From Polynucleobacter meluiroseus (lineage in GTDB: Bacteria; Pseudomonadota; Gammaproteobacteria; Burkholderiales; Burkholderiaceae), in assembly GCA_945878885.1 (NCBI GenBank), contig CAMCUP010000012.1:1-56089 (forward strand): a stretch of DNA of 56,089 nt. Direction: 5' to 3'. Positions 34,523 through 43,482 of the stretch are shown one piece after another. Both the position numbers and the translations under genes were made by a program. How positions within the stretch are numbered: position 1 is the stretch's first letter; each line of letters starts with the position of its first letter. Under the pieces are notes generated by a model. The model was not told the origin of the DNA and searched no databases. It saw nothing but the letters and a program-made list of their open reading frames with translations.

Positions 34523-36121
34523 TTATTTTTTCTCCACATTCCAAAGAAATGCCATTGGCGCCACAATGATTCCAGAAAGATTCGTTCTATAGGCTGTTGG
34601 CAAGATAAATTGCGCAGTAGGCACATATGGCAAGAATTCAAATGCACGGCCCTGTACCGCTTCTGCTGCTTTTTTAGCTGCAGCAGCATTAGGGGCCTCA
34701 AAATACGCTTCACGCAATGTCTCTATCTTTGGATCAGATGGCCAACCAAACCAGGCTTTGTCACCATTACCACGAATGGCAAAGTTTACGCCTGGATTAA
34801 GAAGGTCAGGACCAACAAGCCATGTGTGGAAAATTGACCAACCACCCTTATCAACAGGTTCTTTAGAGGTACGGCGCGTAATCAAGCTACCCCAATCACC
34901 TGCTTGCAACTCTACATTCAAACCTAATTTACGCAAAAGCTCTGTAGTCAAAAGAGATTGAGACTGCACAATAGGTTGGTCAGCTGCGGAAATGATGACG
35001 ATCTTCTCACCTTTGTAACCAGATTCTTTAATCAGCGCTTTAGCTGCTTCAAAGTCACGCTTACCGGTCAACAAAGTTGAGCCAACACTACTAGCTAATG
35101 GTGTGCCACAAGTGAAGAACGAAGCGCAAGGTTTGCCATTTTGTGGGTTACCAGCAATACCTAAAACATAGTCAGGCTGGTTTAGTACCATTGCAACAGC
35201 ACGGCGCATTTTTTCATTATTAAATGGTGGGTGTAGAAAATTAAAACGAATCATACCCATAGAACCCAGTGGATCAATGTTATCTATCTTGACACTACTG
35301 TTTTTAGCAAGCAATGGAATTAAATCTGGTGGCATTTGCTCCCACCAATCAGCCTCACCATTACTAAGCGCATTTGCTGCTGTTGCTGAATCAGGTATGT
35401 AGAGCCACTCAACACGATCAACTTTTGCTACCTTACCGCCAGAGGCCCAAGAAGGCGCTTCCTTGCGTGGAACATATTCCTTATTCTTTACATACACTAC
35501 CTTACTGCCAGGAACCCACTCATCCTTAACCATTTTGAAGGGGCCAGAACCCGTAGGATCAGTAATGTTAGTAAATGCATCAGTCTTTGCAATACGCTCA
35601 GGCATGATGAAGGGCACATTTGAGGAAGGCTTTCCTAACGCATCTAGTACAAATGCAAAAGGCTTTTTGAGCTTGAGGACGAATATTTTGTCATTAGTAG
35701 CACTCCAAGACTCGGTAGACTCAGCCAACTTTTGACCAAGGCCATCTCGCTTTGACCAGCGATCAAGCGATGCGATCACGTCAGCAGACTTTACTGGTGT
35801 TCCATCATGAAACATTAATCCGTCACGTAATGTAAAGGTATAGGTTTTTTTATCAGGACTAACAGTGAACTTATCAACCATCTGAGGCTTAATTTCAAAC
35901 TTGCTATCCATAGCAAACAAGGTGTCATACACCATATAGCCATGATTACGAGTGATATACGCAGTAGTAGCGATGGGATCTAAGATCTTAAGATCCGCTT
36001 GAGCAATAAATTTTAATGTCTTTTGCTGCTGAGCCTGCGCTGGAATAGCAGTAAGGATTGCGCTAAGTATTGCGACAGGAACAATTGCCAAAAATATTGA
36101 ACGTTTTAAAGTATTAATCAT
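34523..36121 (-). CDS. Periplasmic peptide-binding protein (SBP family 5)
   Basis: This 532-residue receptor has a signal peptide ending IPAQAQ. It carries the family 5 pattern, with TFTLRDGLMFHDGTPVKSAD near the start and RRAVAMVLNQPDYV in the middle. Family 5 proteins bind di- to oligopeptides, nickel or glutathione; ligand details are not evident. ATG 36121 is preferred because GGAGAC lies five bases upstream; a longer frame from 36154 would give a poor signal peptide. Together with the amidase upstream and the four transporter genes it forms one operon. Confidence 0.92.
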   Translation of the reverse strand: MINTLKRSIFLAIVPVAILSAILTAIPAQAQQQKTLKFIAQADLKILDPIATTAYITRNHGYMVYDTLFAMDSKFEIKPQMVDKFTVSPDKKTYTFTLRDGLMFHDGTPVKSADVIASLDRWSKRDGLGQKLAESTESWSATNDKIFVLKLKKPFAFVLDALGKPSSNVPFIMPERIAKTDAFTNITDPTGSGPFKMVKDEWVPGSKVVYVKNKEYVPRKEAPSWASGGKVAKVDRVEWLYIPDSATAANALSNGEADWWEQMPPDLIPLLAKNSSVKIDNIDPLGSMGMIRFNFLHPPFNNEKMRRAVAMVLNQPDYVLGIAGNPQNGKPCASFFTCGTPLASSVGSTLLTGKRDFEAAKALIKESGYKGEKIVIISAADQPIVQSQSLLTTELLRKLGLNVELQAGDWGSLITRRTSKEPVDKGGWSIFHTWLVGPDLLNPGVNFAIRGNGDKAWFGWPSDPKIETLREAYFEAPNAAAAKKAAEAVQGRAFEFLPYVPTAQFILPTAYRTNLSGIIVAPMAFLWNVEKK

Positions 36122-36223
36122 AGTGTCTCCGTAATAAAATGAATTAAAAACCAAGCTGATGAGTTGGTGAACTGCATACCTTAACTTTATAATAGAGCTA
36201 TACCAGCAGATATCTCATCAGCT

Positions 36224-37597
36224 TCAACGTGGTGCATCTAAGTAAGTTTTTACCATAAATATAAGATTGTGTTCTTGAAATTGTCTGCCCACCAACTGAA
36301 TACCTGCCAAGCTAGGTGCCGTCAAGCCCGCACCATCTTTTGCTGAGAGAAGAGGCATTCCTAGGATAGGCAATCCTGAGGCTCCCATTGGAAGACTGAG
36401 CTTTCGTAAGGGCTTGGCGGCCTCGGGAAGCTTGGTTGCCTCTATGGGTCCACAGGGTGTTAAGGGCAGTGCAAGGAGATCTACCATATTATATAAACTC
36501 GCCATAGCTTGACGAAATTGGCCTAATTTCTCGTAAGCCCTTGTAAGCGCTTGAGAGTCAAGTGTTGCCGAAGTCCGCAGTTCATTGACCACCGGCTTTC
36601 CCAATTGGTCAGCAAATAGCTCTACTTCCCCACAAATCGCTTTAAAGTCTTTGAAAAACTCCATTTGTAAGATAGTGAGAGCAGATTCTGTCGCAACGGA
36701 AAAATCAGGCCAAAACTGCTCAAGGAATTTAACTGCGGGGTTAGCCTGTGCATTTTGCATAAATTGGAAAAAGGTTTTGCGAACAGTAACATCAACGCCA
36801 TCCAAAAGACGAGGGTCCCATCCTATTTTGATAGTCGCTACATTGTTACCAAGTTGTGTCGGGGTCGATTTAGGGGTAAATGAAGTGCCTAAGAAATACT
36901 CACAGTCTTCCAAAGTATTCACTAAGGGGCCAACAACATCCAAAGATCTAGATCGCGGTACTATGCCATCTAAAGAAAATGATCCGCTTGACGGCCTGAG
37001 ACCAATTATTCCGCACCAAGCAGCTGGAATTCGTATAGACCCCCCAGTATCGGACCCTAGGGCCATTGGTACTATACCCATGGCCACGGCTCTAGCGCTT
37101 CCGCTAGATGAACCACCTGAGAGGCAACCATTTAAATGTGGATTGGGAACATTTCCAAAGTGGATATTTTCACCCGTTAACCCAACCGCCCATTCATTCA
37201 TATTGGTTTTACCAATAGGAATTGCACCTCGCTCAATCAGTCCCTGCAAGACCGAAGCAGTTTTTCTAGCCTTCTTAGAATATACTTTCGGGCTACCAGT
37301 GGTAGTGACTAAATCAAGCCAATCAATATTGTCTTTGACTGCAAAAGGAATCCCACAGAGGTCCCCACATCCTTCGCCCCTTTTGATTTTTGCATCAACA
37401 AGCTCAGCCAATTCCAGCGCACCTTCTACATCAAGACGAATAAAAGTTGGTGAAATATCAGAATCTAAGGTTTCCCGCTGCGCTAAACTTAAAGCGAGTT
37501 CAACTTGCGAGCGAGCTGATCGAGAGCCGCTTTTTACTTCAAGCGAGATAGCTTTTAAGGAGGGCCAGTGGTGATAAGGCTGCATGATTAATCCCAT
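36224..37597 (-). CDS. Amidase signature enzyme
   Basis: This 457-residue hydrolase has the Ser-cisSer-Lys triad: FAVKDNIDW (Lys), SGGSSSGSARAV (cis-Ser) and GSDTGGSIRIPAAWCG (nucleophile Ser). It hydrolyses a C-terminal or free amide to ammonia and acid. It lies upstream of the peptide ABC transporter on the same strand, with a 100-base gap, and so probably acts on the imported substrate. An inner ATG at 37585 is an alternative start. A long frame on the opposite strand (36585-37574) is a shadow. Confidence 0.88.
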   Translation of the reverse strand: MGLIMQPYHHWPSLKAISLEVKSGSRSARSQVELALSLAQRETLDSDISPTFIRLDVEGALELAELVDAKIKRGEGCGDLCGIPFAVKDNIDWLDLVTTTGSPKVYSKKARKTASVLQGLIERGAIPIGKTNMNEWAVGLTGENIHFGNVPNPHLNGCLSGGSSSGSARAVAMGIVPMALGSDTGGSIRIPAAWCGIIGLRPSSGSFSLDGIVPRSRSLDVVGPLVNTLEDCEYFLGTSFTPKSTPTQLGNNVATIKIGWDPRLLDGVDVTVRKTFFQFMQNAQANPAVKFLEQFWPDFSVATESALTILQMEFFKDFKAICGEVELFADQLGKPVVNELRTSATLDSQALTRAYEKLGQFRQAMASLYNMVDLLALPLTPCGPIEATKLPEAAKPLRKLSLPMGASGLPILGMPLLSAKDGAGLTAPSLAGIQLVGRQFQEHNLIFMVKTYLDAPR

Positions 37598-37736
37598 TAT
37601 TCTTTAGTGCTTATGTAAGCAAAGAGCTTACGTTACTGAAAATAATAGCAAGCTAGCGACCATGCTACACATTTTTTCTAGCTCTCACTTTTGACCAGAT
37701 TAAAGGTCACTAGTGCCACCATAAATGTAAAATCCA

Positions 37737-37790
37737 CCGATTTTGCTGTAATGATTTACTATAGAAGGAAAGGGCTACCTTTGGTTTTAT
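37737..37790 (-). repeat. Inner part of the IS3-terminus-like repeat
   Basis: The plus strand reads GATTTTGCTGTAATGATTTA, CTATAGAAGG and then CTACCTTTGG, which follows the copies at 24085-24173 and 14527-14608. The terminal TGAACTGC is missing. It lies in the divergent promoter region between the two amidase genes. Confidence 0.4.
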
Positions 37791-37838
37791 TATTACATTA
37801 CCAGTAACTTAAGATTGGTAATCAGAGAGGTGATCAAT

Positions 37839-39140
37839 ATGGGTAAACAATATTTGGGTTTGATTGCGGCGACTAAGCAGATTGGCGAACACCAGCTTGA
37901 TCCAAAGACTCTGTTAAATACATCCTTTGAATTAGCTAATCAATTAGAGCCAAACTTAAAAGCCTTTGTTTCTAGAAATACCTTGGAGGTATTACAAAAA
38001 GCAATTCAGCCAGGACCTTTGTCAGGCATTCCGATTGGCATTAAAGACATCATTAATACCTATGATTTGCCAACCACTAATGGTTCACCGATTTATGCCA
38101 ATCATCGCCCTAAGCACGATGCAACGATTGTGGCAAAAATCCGCGCACTTGGAGGAATTATTTTTGGTAAAACCGTTACTACTCAGTTTGCTTGGAAAAC
38201 GCCAGGCCCGACAGTCAACCCTTGGAATGGGGCGCATACCCCAGGGGGATCTTCCAGTGGTTCAGCTGCCGCAGTTGCGGCCGGCATTGTGCCGTTGGCC
38301 TTGGGTAGTCAGACAGTGGGTTCGATTGTGAGACCTGCAGCATTTTGTGGAGTAGTGGGTTTTAAACCTAGCTTCGGTGCTACCTCGAAAGAGGGTGTTC
38401 ATCCGCTGTCCTTTTCCCTAGATCACATAGGATTTTTTACCCGTTCAGTCGACGATGTGGCCTTTGCATTTCAATTACTCAAAAATGAAAGCACTAAGGA
38501 GGAAGGGCTGATCATTCCTGATTTGCAGCTAGACAGTAATCATCTTATTGCCTCATTGCCAGCCCCCAGAATCGCTTTTATCAAAACTCCATTTGATGGC
38601 TTGATGAGCCAAGAGCAACAGCAGACCATTCAATTTGTAATTGGAAAGTTAAAGCAAGCCGGTGCCAGCGTGCAAACCCTGGAATTACCAGCACAATATT
38701 GGAATGCATTAAGCTCCATGCAACTCATTATTGAGTTTGAAGTAGCACAAATCCATCAGCAACACATGAAAACCGTAAAAGACCTGCTGTGCCCCAATAT
38801 TCAAGAGCTCGCAACAAAAGGGCGGCAACATTCGCCGGCGCAGTATGAATCTGCTTTAGCCTTGCAGATAACATTACGCCAATCCATTGGTGAGATATTT
38901 AAGAGCTTTGACGCTTTGTTATGCGCGCCTGCAACGGGTGAAGCACCCAAAGACTTAGGTTGGACTGGTGACCCATCTTTTTGTGCCCTTGGAAGTTTTT
39001 TAGGAGTGCCCGCAATTAATCTTCCAGTAAGGAAATCAGCAAATGGCTTACCCTTAGGAATTCAGCTAATGGGTAATTACCAACATGATGAAACTTTATT
39101 GAAAGCCGCAAAGTTTACTGAACAATCTATCTGCGAATAA
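37839..39140 (+). CDS. Second amidase signature enzyme
   Basis: This 433-residue protein has the Lys of IPIGIKDIINTYDLPTT, the cis-Ser of GGSSSGSAAAVAAG and the nucleophile Ser of GSQTVGSIVRPAAFCG. The usual D-T-G-G-S of the last motif is Q-T-V-G-S here. ATG 37839 is chosen because GAGAGG lies eight bases upstream; an upstream TTG at 37815 is possible. It is divergent from the amidase-ABC operon and differs clearly in sequence from the first amidase. The substrate is unknown. Confidence 0.87.
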   Translation: MGKQYLGLIAATKQIGEHQLDPKTLLNTSFELANQLEPNLKAFVSRNTLEVLQKAIQPGPLSGIPIGIKDIINTYDLPTTNGSPIYANHRPKHDATIVAKIRALGGIIFGKTVTTQFAWKTPGPTVNPWNGAHTPGGSSSGSAAAVAAGIVPLALGSQTVGSIVRPAAFCGVVGFKPSFGATSKEGVHPLSFSLDHIGFFTRSVDDVAFAFQLLKNESTKEEGLIIPDLQLDSNHLIASLPAPRIAFIKTPFDGLMSQEQQQTIQFVIGKLKQAGASVQTLELPAQYWNALSSMQLIIEFEVAQIHQQHMKTVKDLLCPNIQELATKGRQHSPAQYESALALQITLRQSIGEIFKSFDALLCAPATGEAPKDLGWTGDPSFCALGSFLGVPAINLPVRKSANGLPLGIQLMGNYQHDETLLKAAKFTEQSICE

Positions 39141-39167
39141 ACTAACCTTTCTGAAGAAGAGAGTTGG

Positions 39168-39910
39168 TTGGGCTTACCCAGTCTACAAAAGAGGGGCCTC
39201 CAACACTACACGCCCGCGTTCAAGTTATCTGTTCTTCAATATATGAAGAACTATCAGGCATCTATACGACCTACTACTGCTCACTTTAATATTGCTGCAC
39301 CTAGTTCTATTGCGGTCTGGCAGCGCCTCTACAATAAAGGCGGTCTGCAGCCTTGCAAGCTAAGACCTTGATTAAGGCTATTTACTGTCAACATAAAGGT
39401 CGTTATGGCTATCGCCGGGTGCAAACAGCGCTTGGCCATCAGAACCATTACCTCAATCACAAGACCGTCCAAAAGCTAATGACCCAGATGGGGATTAAGT
39501 CCACCGTAAGGCCTAAACGCTACCAGTCCTATAAGGGCACTATTGGTAACGCAGCCTCTAATCTACTAGAGCGCAAATTTGTAGCCAAAGAGCCCAATCA
39601 AAAATGGGTGACCGATGTCGCCGAATTTAATGTGCAGGGTGAGAAGGTATATCTGTCACCCATCTTGGATCTGTATAACCAGGAGATCATCTCCTATGAG
39701 ATTAGCGATCGACCCCAGATTAGTATGGTGATGCAGATGCTCCAAAGCGCATTTAAGCAGCTTAAACCAACAGATAAAGCGCTGTTGCACTCCGACCAGG
39801 GCTGGCAATACCAAATGGGGTTTTATCAACAAGCTTTAAAAGAACAGGGCATCACTCAAAGTATGTCTAGAAAAGGCAATTGCCTAGATAACGCCGTGGG
39901 GGTCAGTTCA
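39168..39910 (+). mobile_element. IS3-family (IS150-like) relic with two internal deletions
   Basis: The first frame (39168-39371) encodes an IS150-type helix-turn-helix start: HYTPAFKLSVLQYMKNYQAS and VWQRLYNKGGLQ. It is fused early to the orfB frame (39353-39931), LIKAIYCQHKGRYGYRRVQT. The catalytic domain has the first Asp (WVTDVAEF) and second Asp (LLHSDQGWQYQ). It ends at GNCLDNAV and lacks the third catalytic Glu. The break is followed by CAGTTCA (39904-39910), the last bases of the IS3-type terminus seen elsewhere, so the element seems deleted from orfB to its right end. Confidence 0.8.
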
Positions 39911-39930
39911 CTAGGGTTGGTATTTTTTTG

Positions 39931-39951
39931 AGCGTTACTTTAAGTAATGCT
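39931..39951. repeat. Second copy of the 21-bp palindrome
   Basis: AGCGTTACTT, one base and AAGTAATGCT match 24035-24055 except for one base. TTTTG before it and a G-run after it are shared as well. It lies just outside the IS3 relic. Confidence 0.5.
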
Positions 39952-40110
39952 GGGGGGGTCGGTCTACTAAGCGCAATGTCAACGCTCATTGGTTTTTTAC
40001 TCTTAGTGTATTAGTATCGAAAAACGTGCCTAGGGTTTACCACTAATTTTTATCTTTGATTGCTAAAGTAGTTTGAAAGAGTTAATCTAATAAAAGTCGT
40101 GAAAAGAGGT

Positions 40111-41226
40111 ATGAAGATGAAAATTCAAAAATTAGATCGCCGTCAATTTATTTTTGGTACAACTACTTTAGTAGTGGGCTCTGGGTTGGCTAGCTTTGGT
40201 ATTGGGTCGCATGCCTTTATGAAAGTCCCCACCATTGACTCTTTAGATATTAAAGTCTTAGTAGATAGTAGCTATGATTCGCCAAGACCTGGCACAAATC
40301 AGTGGGTCAAGATCAAGCGCACCCCGTTTATCTCTACTAAAGATTATCGGAAGGCTTTGCATAATGAGTGGGGCTTGGCTTTAGCACTAGAGTCCCGCAT
40401 TGGGCAAGACAAAAAGAGCATCCTACTAGATTACGGCTATACCCCGGCGGCTCTGATGGGCAATATGGAAATCATGGATGTGAAGCCTGAGCGACAAGAC
40501 GCGATGATTTTGAGTCACGGTCACTTTGATCACTTTGGCGGCTTGATTGCGTTTTTAAAAGTCAATCGTAGTAAGTTGCCAGCAGATCTTACCTTGTATG
40601 TCGGTGGCGAAGATAATTTTTGTAATCGTAAAACAGCCAGCGGCTCGCCAGGGCATTTTGCGGACTGGGGCGTGCTAGATCGGCGTGAGTTAGATGCCTT
40701 AAAAGTCAAGATTGTGTATTGCGAAAAACCTACGATTATTCAGGGGCACGCCTTTACTACAGGAGTCATTAATCGCGGTAGCTTTGAAAAAGTTCTCCCA
40801 AATACTCTAGTTGAGTTTAGTAAAAAGAACGGTATCGGTTGTGATATGCCTGAACTCAATGCCAAGGCAGAGGGTAAGTTCGTTAAAGATGATCATATCC
40901 ATGAACATGGCACGGCATTTAATTTAAAAGACCGCGGCTTGATAGTGATCTCTTCATGTGGTCATGCGGGGATTGTTAATACCGTACAACAAGCCATTAA
41001 TGTCTCTGGTGTGAATAAAGTTCATGCGATATTAGGCGGCTTTCATTTATTCCCCGCGCCAAACGATTACCTAATCAGCACGGTTGAGGCTTTAAAACAA
41101 TTTAATCCAGATGTGGTGATTCCTCTGCATTGCTCTGGGCCTGCCTTTGTCACAACCATGCGCAGCATCTTAAGTGATCGCCTAGTGACATCGACTACCG
41201 GAACTGAATTTCAATTTGGTAGTTAA
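40111..41226 (+). CDS. Tat-exported metallo-beta-lactamase-fold hydrolase
   Basis: This 371-residue protein starts with a twin-arginine signal (LDRRQFIFGTTTLVVGSG), so it is exported folded. The metal motif LSHGHFDHFGG is complete, and further His residues lie at DHIHEHG, SSCGHAG and IPLHCSG. It resembles the MBL group annotated near dihydropterin phosphate synthases. Its stop overlaps the SCO gene start (TAATG), so the two are translationally coupled, and a double rhodanese follows. The neighbourhood suggests periplasmic sulfur or copper chemistry. ATG 40111 has AAGAGG just upstream. Confidence 0.82.
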   Translation: MKMKIQKLDRRQFIFGTTTLVVGSGLASFGIGSHAFMKVPTIDSLDIKVLVDSSYDSPRPGTNQWVKIKRTPFISTKDYRKALHNEWGLALALESRIGQDKKSILLDYGYTPAALMGNMEIMDVKPERQDAMILSHGHFDHFGGLIAFLKVNRSKLPADLTLYVGGEDNFCNRKTASGSPGHFADWGVLDRRELDALKVKIVYCEKPTIIQGHAFTTGVINRGSFEKVLPNTLVEFSKKNGIGCDMPELNAKAEGKFVKDDHIHEHGTAFNLKDRGLIVISSCGHAGIVNTVQQAINVSGVNKVHAILGGFHLFPAPNDYLISTVEALKQFNPDVVIPLHCSGPAFVTTMRSILSDRLVTSTTGTEFQFGS

Positions 41227-41846
41227 TGCAGCCGCATTGGTCAGCTAGCCTTGCGCTAGCTGGATTATTGATACTGGGGGCCACCCAAGGCCATGCGCAA
41301 ACTGTTCAATCTAGAGCAGAATCTGTGCGTCTGATGAATGAATTGATGTCTGGGAAAGGTCAGGTAGGCGGGCCTTTTACTTTGTTTGACCAAACTGGTA
41401 AAAAACGCAGCCTAGCAGAATTTAAAGGCAAGGTAGTTCTCATTTATTTTGGCTATATGTTTTGCCCAGATATTTGCCCAATTGATTTGAGTAATCTAGC
41501 GGGCTTATTAAAGCGCTTGGGTAAAGATAGCGCCCAAGTGCAAACCATTTTTATTACCTTAGACCCAGCGAGAGATACCCCAGAATTAATGGGCAAGTAT
41601 GTCCAGCATTTTGATAAACGGATTTTGGGTTTGCGAGGTACTGAGCAACAAACCAAGCAGGTGGCCACACAATATAAAACCTTTTATGAAAAGGTTAGTC
41701 TAAATGGTAATCAGTATGTCATTGATCACACGGCTTTTATCTATATTTTGAACCGCGCTGGTAAATATCTGGCTTTTTTCCCGCCTGGCACTTCGCCAGA
41801 GCGAATGGAGGTAATGGTTAGAGAAGCCTTAGCGCATGATGAGTAA
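41226..41846 (+). CDS. SCO family protein, second copy
   Basis: This 206-residue secreted thioredoxin-fold protein has a signal peptide (about residues 1-24, ends GHAQT). The ligands are MFCPDICPID (two Cys) and the His of YVIDHTAFIY. Unlike the SCO near the oxidase it has no membrane helix after the signal and is coupled to an MBL-fold hydrolase and a rhodanese. It may act as a thiol-disulfide or copper protein in that pathway rather than in oxidase assembly. Confidence 0.88.
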   Translation: MQPHWSASLALAGLLILGATQGHAQTVQSRAESVRLMNELMSGKGQVGGPFTLFDQTGKKRSLAEFKGKVVLIYFGYMFCPDICPIDLSNLAGLLKRLGKDSAQVQTIFITLDPARDTPELMGKYVQHFDKRILGLRGTEQQTKQVATQYKTFYEKVSLNGNQYVIDHTAFIYILNRAGKYLAFFPPGTSPERMEVMVREALAHDE

Positions 41847-41876
41847 ACATAAAATAGCAAAGTCAGAAAGAAAAAA

Positions 41877-42866
41877 ATGAAAACAATCTTAACAATCGTA
41901 TTAACAGCAGTTTTCTCTGTGGCATGGGCCCAGTCAAACTCGGCGATTATTCATACCGAGCAAATGCAGCAGGCAGTTGAGCGGGGCGCCATTATTTGGG
42001 ATGTGCGCGGTGAGAAAAGTTATCTAGAAGGGCATCTGCCAGGAGCCATTAATATTGGTGAAATCGGTAGCGTCCTGCGCGATCCTAATAAGGAAGACTA
42101 CATTGCAACGGAGCAAATTCAAAAAATCTTTAATGCCGCCGGCTTAGATGTTAATCAAGAAATTGTGGTCTATGGCGCGCGTGGTAATCCCTATGCTTAT
42201 TTTGGTCTGTACACCATCAATTATTTTGGTGGCAAAAAAGCACAGATTTACCATGGCGGGGTTGACGCCTGGAGACAAGCTGGTTTGCCGATACAAAAAG
42301 AGCGCCAAAGCTTACCCCCAGTATCAGTCGCGCTCGTTACCCAGTCTCAATTAGTCGTAAATAATGAGGAGATGCTTAAGCTTACCCAATCCAAGTCTGT
42401 ACAAATTATCGACGCGAGAACCCCCGATGAATTTACTGGTAAGGATGTTCGCGCGATTCGGGGCGGCCATATTCCTAACGCGATTAATATTCCTTTTGAA
42501 GAAAATTGGCAAGATCCAGCGACCGCGATTAAGTTAGGTAAAAAACAAGTGGGCGATAACTCGGGTATGGCCCTGAAAAACCAAGCCGATCTCAAAAAGC
42601 TTTACGCTAATTTAGACCCTGATAAAGAGACGGTGGTGTATTGCCAAAGTGGTGTGCGGGCATCCGAAACCGCCGTGATATTAAAAACCTTAGGATTCAA
42701 AAAAGTCAAAGTATATGAATCCTCTTGGTTAGGCTGGGGTAATAACCTCAAGGCGCCGGTAGCTGATGAAACTTTTTTAAATGTGGGCGCGCTTAATGCG
42801 AAGATGGCTGCCATGCAAAATAAGATTAATCAATTGGAAGAAGCCTTAAAAAATAAAAATAACTGA
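41877..42866 (+). CDS. Periplasmic sulfurtransferase with two rhodanese domains
   Basis: This 329-residue protein has a signal peptide ending VAWAQS and two rhodanese domains. The first contains IIWDVRGEKSYLEGHLPGAI, but its active-site loop reads VVYGARGNPYAY, lacking Cys. The second contains IIDARTPDEFTGKDVRAIRG and a complete loop VVYCQSGVRASE with catalytic Cys. The C-terminal 30 residues (MAAMQNKINQLEEALKNK) form a coiled coil. It transfers sulfane sulfur, for example from thiosulfate. It follows the MBL-SCO pair by 30 bases, with a weak AAGAAAGAAA ribosome site. Confidence 0.9.
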   Translation: MKTILTIVLTAVFSVAWAQSNSAIIHTEQMQQAVERGAIIWDVRGEKSYLEGHLPGAINIGEIGSVLRDPNKEDYIATEQIQKIFNAAGLDVNQEIVVYGARGNPYAYFGLYTINYFGGKKAQIYHGGVDAWRQAGLPIQKERQSLPPVSVALVTQSQLVVNNEEMLKLTQSKSVQIIDARTPDEFTGKDVRAIRGGHIPNAINIPFEENWQDPATAIKLGKKQVGDNSGMALKNQADLKKLYANLDPDKETVVYCQSGVRASETAVILKTLGFKKVKVYESSWLGWGNNLKAPVADETFLNVGALNAKMAAMQNKINQLEEALKNKNN

Positions 42867-42954
42867 TCTGAATTTGGTTGTGAAAAATGCGAGTTTCTAG
42901 ACGATTGCCTAGTGATCGCCTGATGAGTGCAATAAATTCAATGACTTACAAGGG

Positions 42955-43115
42955 TGTTAATTTGCATCTAAAACTGACCCACCATTTATATCTAACTTTA
43001 ACCCATCCAAGTGATCAGTTTATCTTTGACTAGCAGACTATATTAAACAGATACTAGACTTAAATTCCATGCAAATTAGGGCGCTAATTGGATCAGTTTT
43101 GTGTGAAAGGCAACA
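42955..43115 (+). repeat. 161-bp inverted-repeat element (copy A)
   Basis: The left end is TGTTAATTTGCATCTAAAAC and the right end, on the minus strand, is TGTTGCCTTTCACACAAAAC. Central CTAGCAGACTATATTAAACA and AAATTAGGGCGCTAATTGG match the other copies. It borders the higBA-fic block on the left; copy C borders it on the right in the same orientation. Confidence 0.75.
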
Positions 43116-43157
43116 AGCTAGCGTCTAAAACAGGTGTGCGATTACTTTTGGTAATAC

Positions 43158-43466
43158 TTAAGCTAGTGCAGGAATTAATGCATGCTTGACTTTAGGAAGT
43201 CCAGATTTACGAACTTGCCATAAGTCGTAGGCTGCTTGCAGAGACAACCAAGCGCTTGCGCTTCCGCCATGCTTCTCGCCTAACCAAGCTTCAATACGCA
43301 GAGCCATTTCTGGAGAGATGCCGGCTTTACCATTAATTACTCTGGAAAAAGCAGCACGAGTTACGCCAAGCTGTTCCGATGCTTCTGTTACGGTGAGCTC
43401 TAACGCTGGAAGAATGTCTTCTTTTAGCGTGAGACCTGGGTGGGGTGGGTTGTACATTTTAGTCAT
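43158..43466 (-). CDS. higA: HigA-type antitoxin
   Basis: This 102-residue protein starts MTKMYNPPHPGLTLKEDILP, the typical HigA opening. LGVTRAAFSRVINGKAGISP is the XRE helix-turn-helix, followed by EMALRIEAWLG. It should bind and neutralise HigB and repress the operon. ATG 43466 is preferred because AGGA lies about seven bases upstream; two further ATG codons precede it. It follows higB, which is the usual toxin-first order of this family. Confidence 0.92.
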   Translation of the reverse strand: MTKMYNPPHPGLTLKEDILPALELTVTEASEQLGVTRAAFSRVINGKAGISPEMALRIEAWLGEKHGGSASAWLSLQAAYDLWQVRKSGLPKVKHALIPALA

Positions 43467-43482
43467 CATCATTCCTGTTCTT

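Noticed and set aside
36585..37574. Long open frame of 329 codons on the plus strand
   Set aside because: It runs antisense to a well-supported amidase with all triad residues. Its translation has no recognisable domain and is rich in Ser, Pro and Arg, as expected of a shadow frame.
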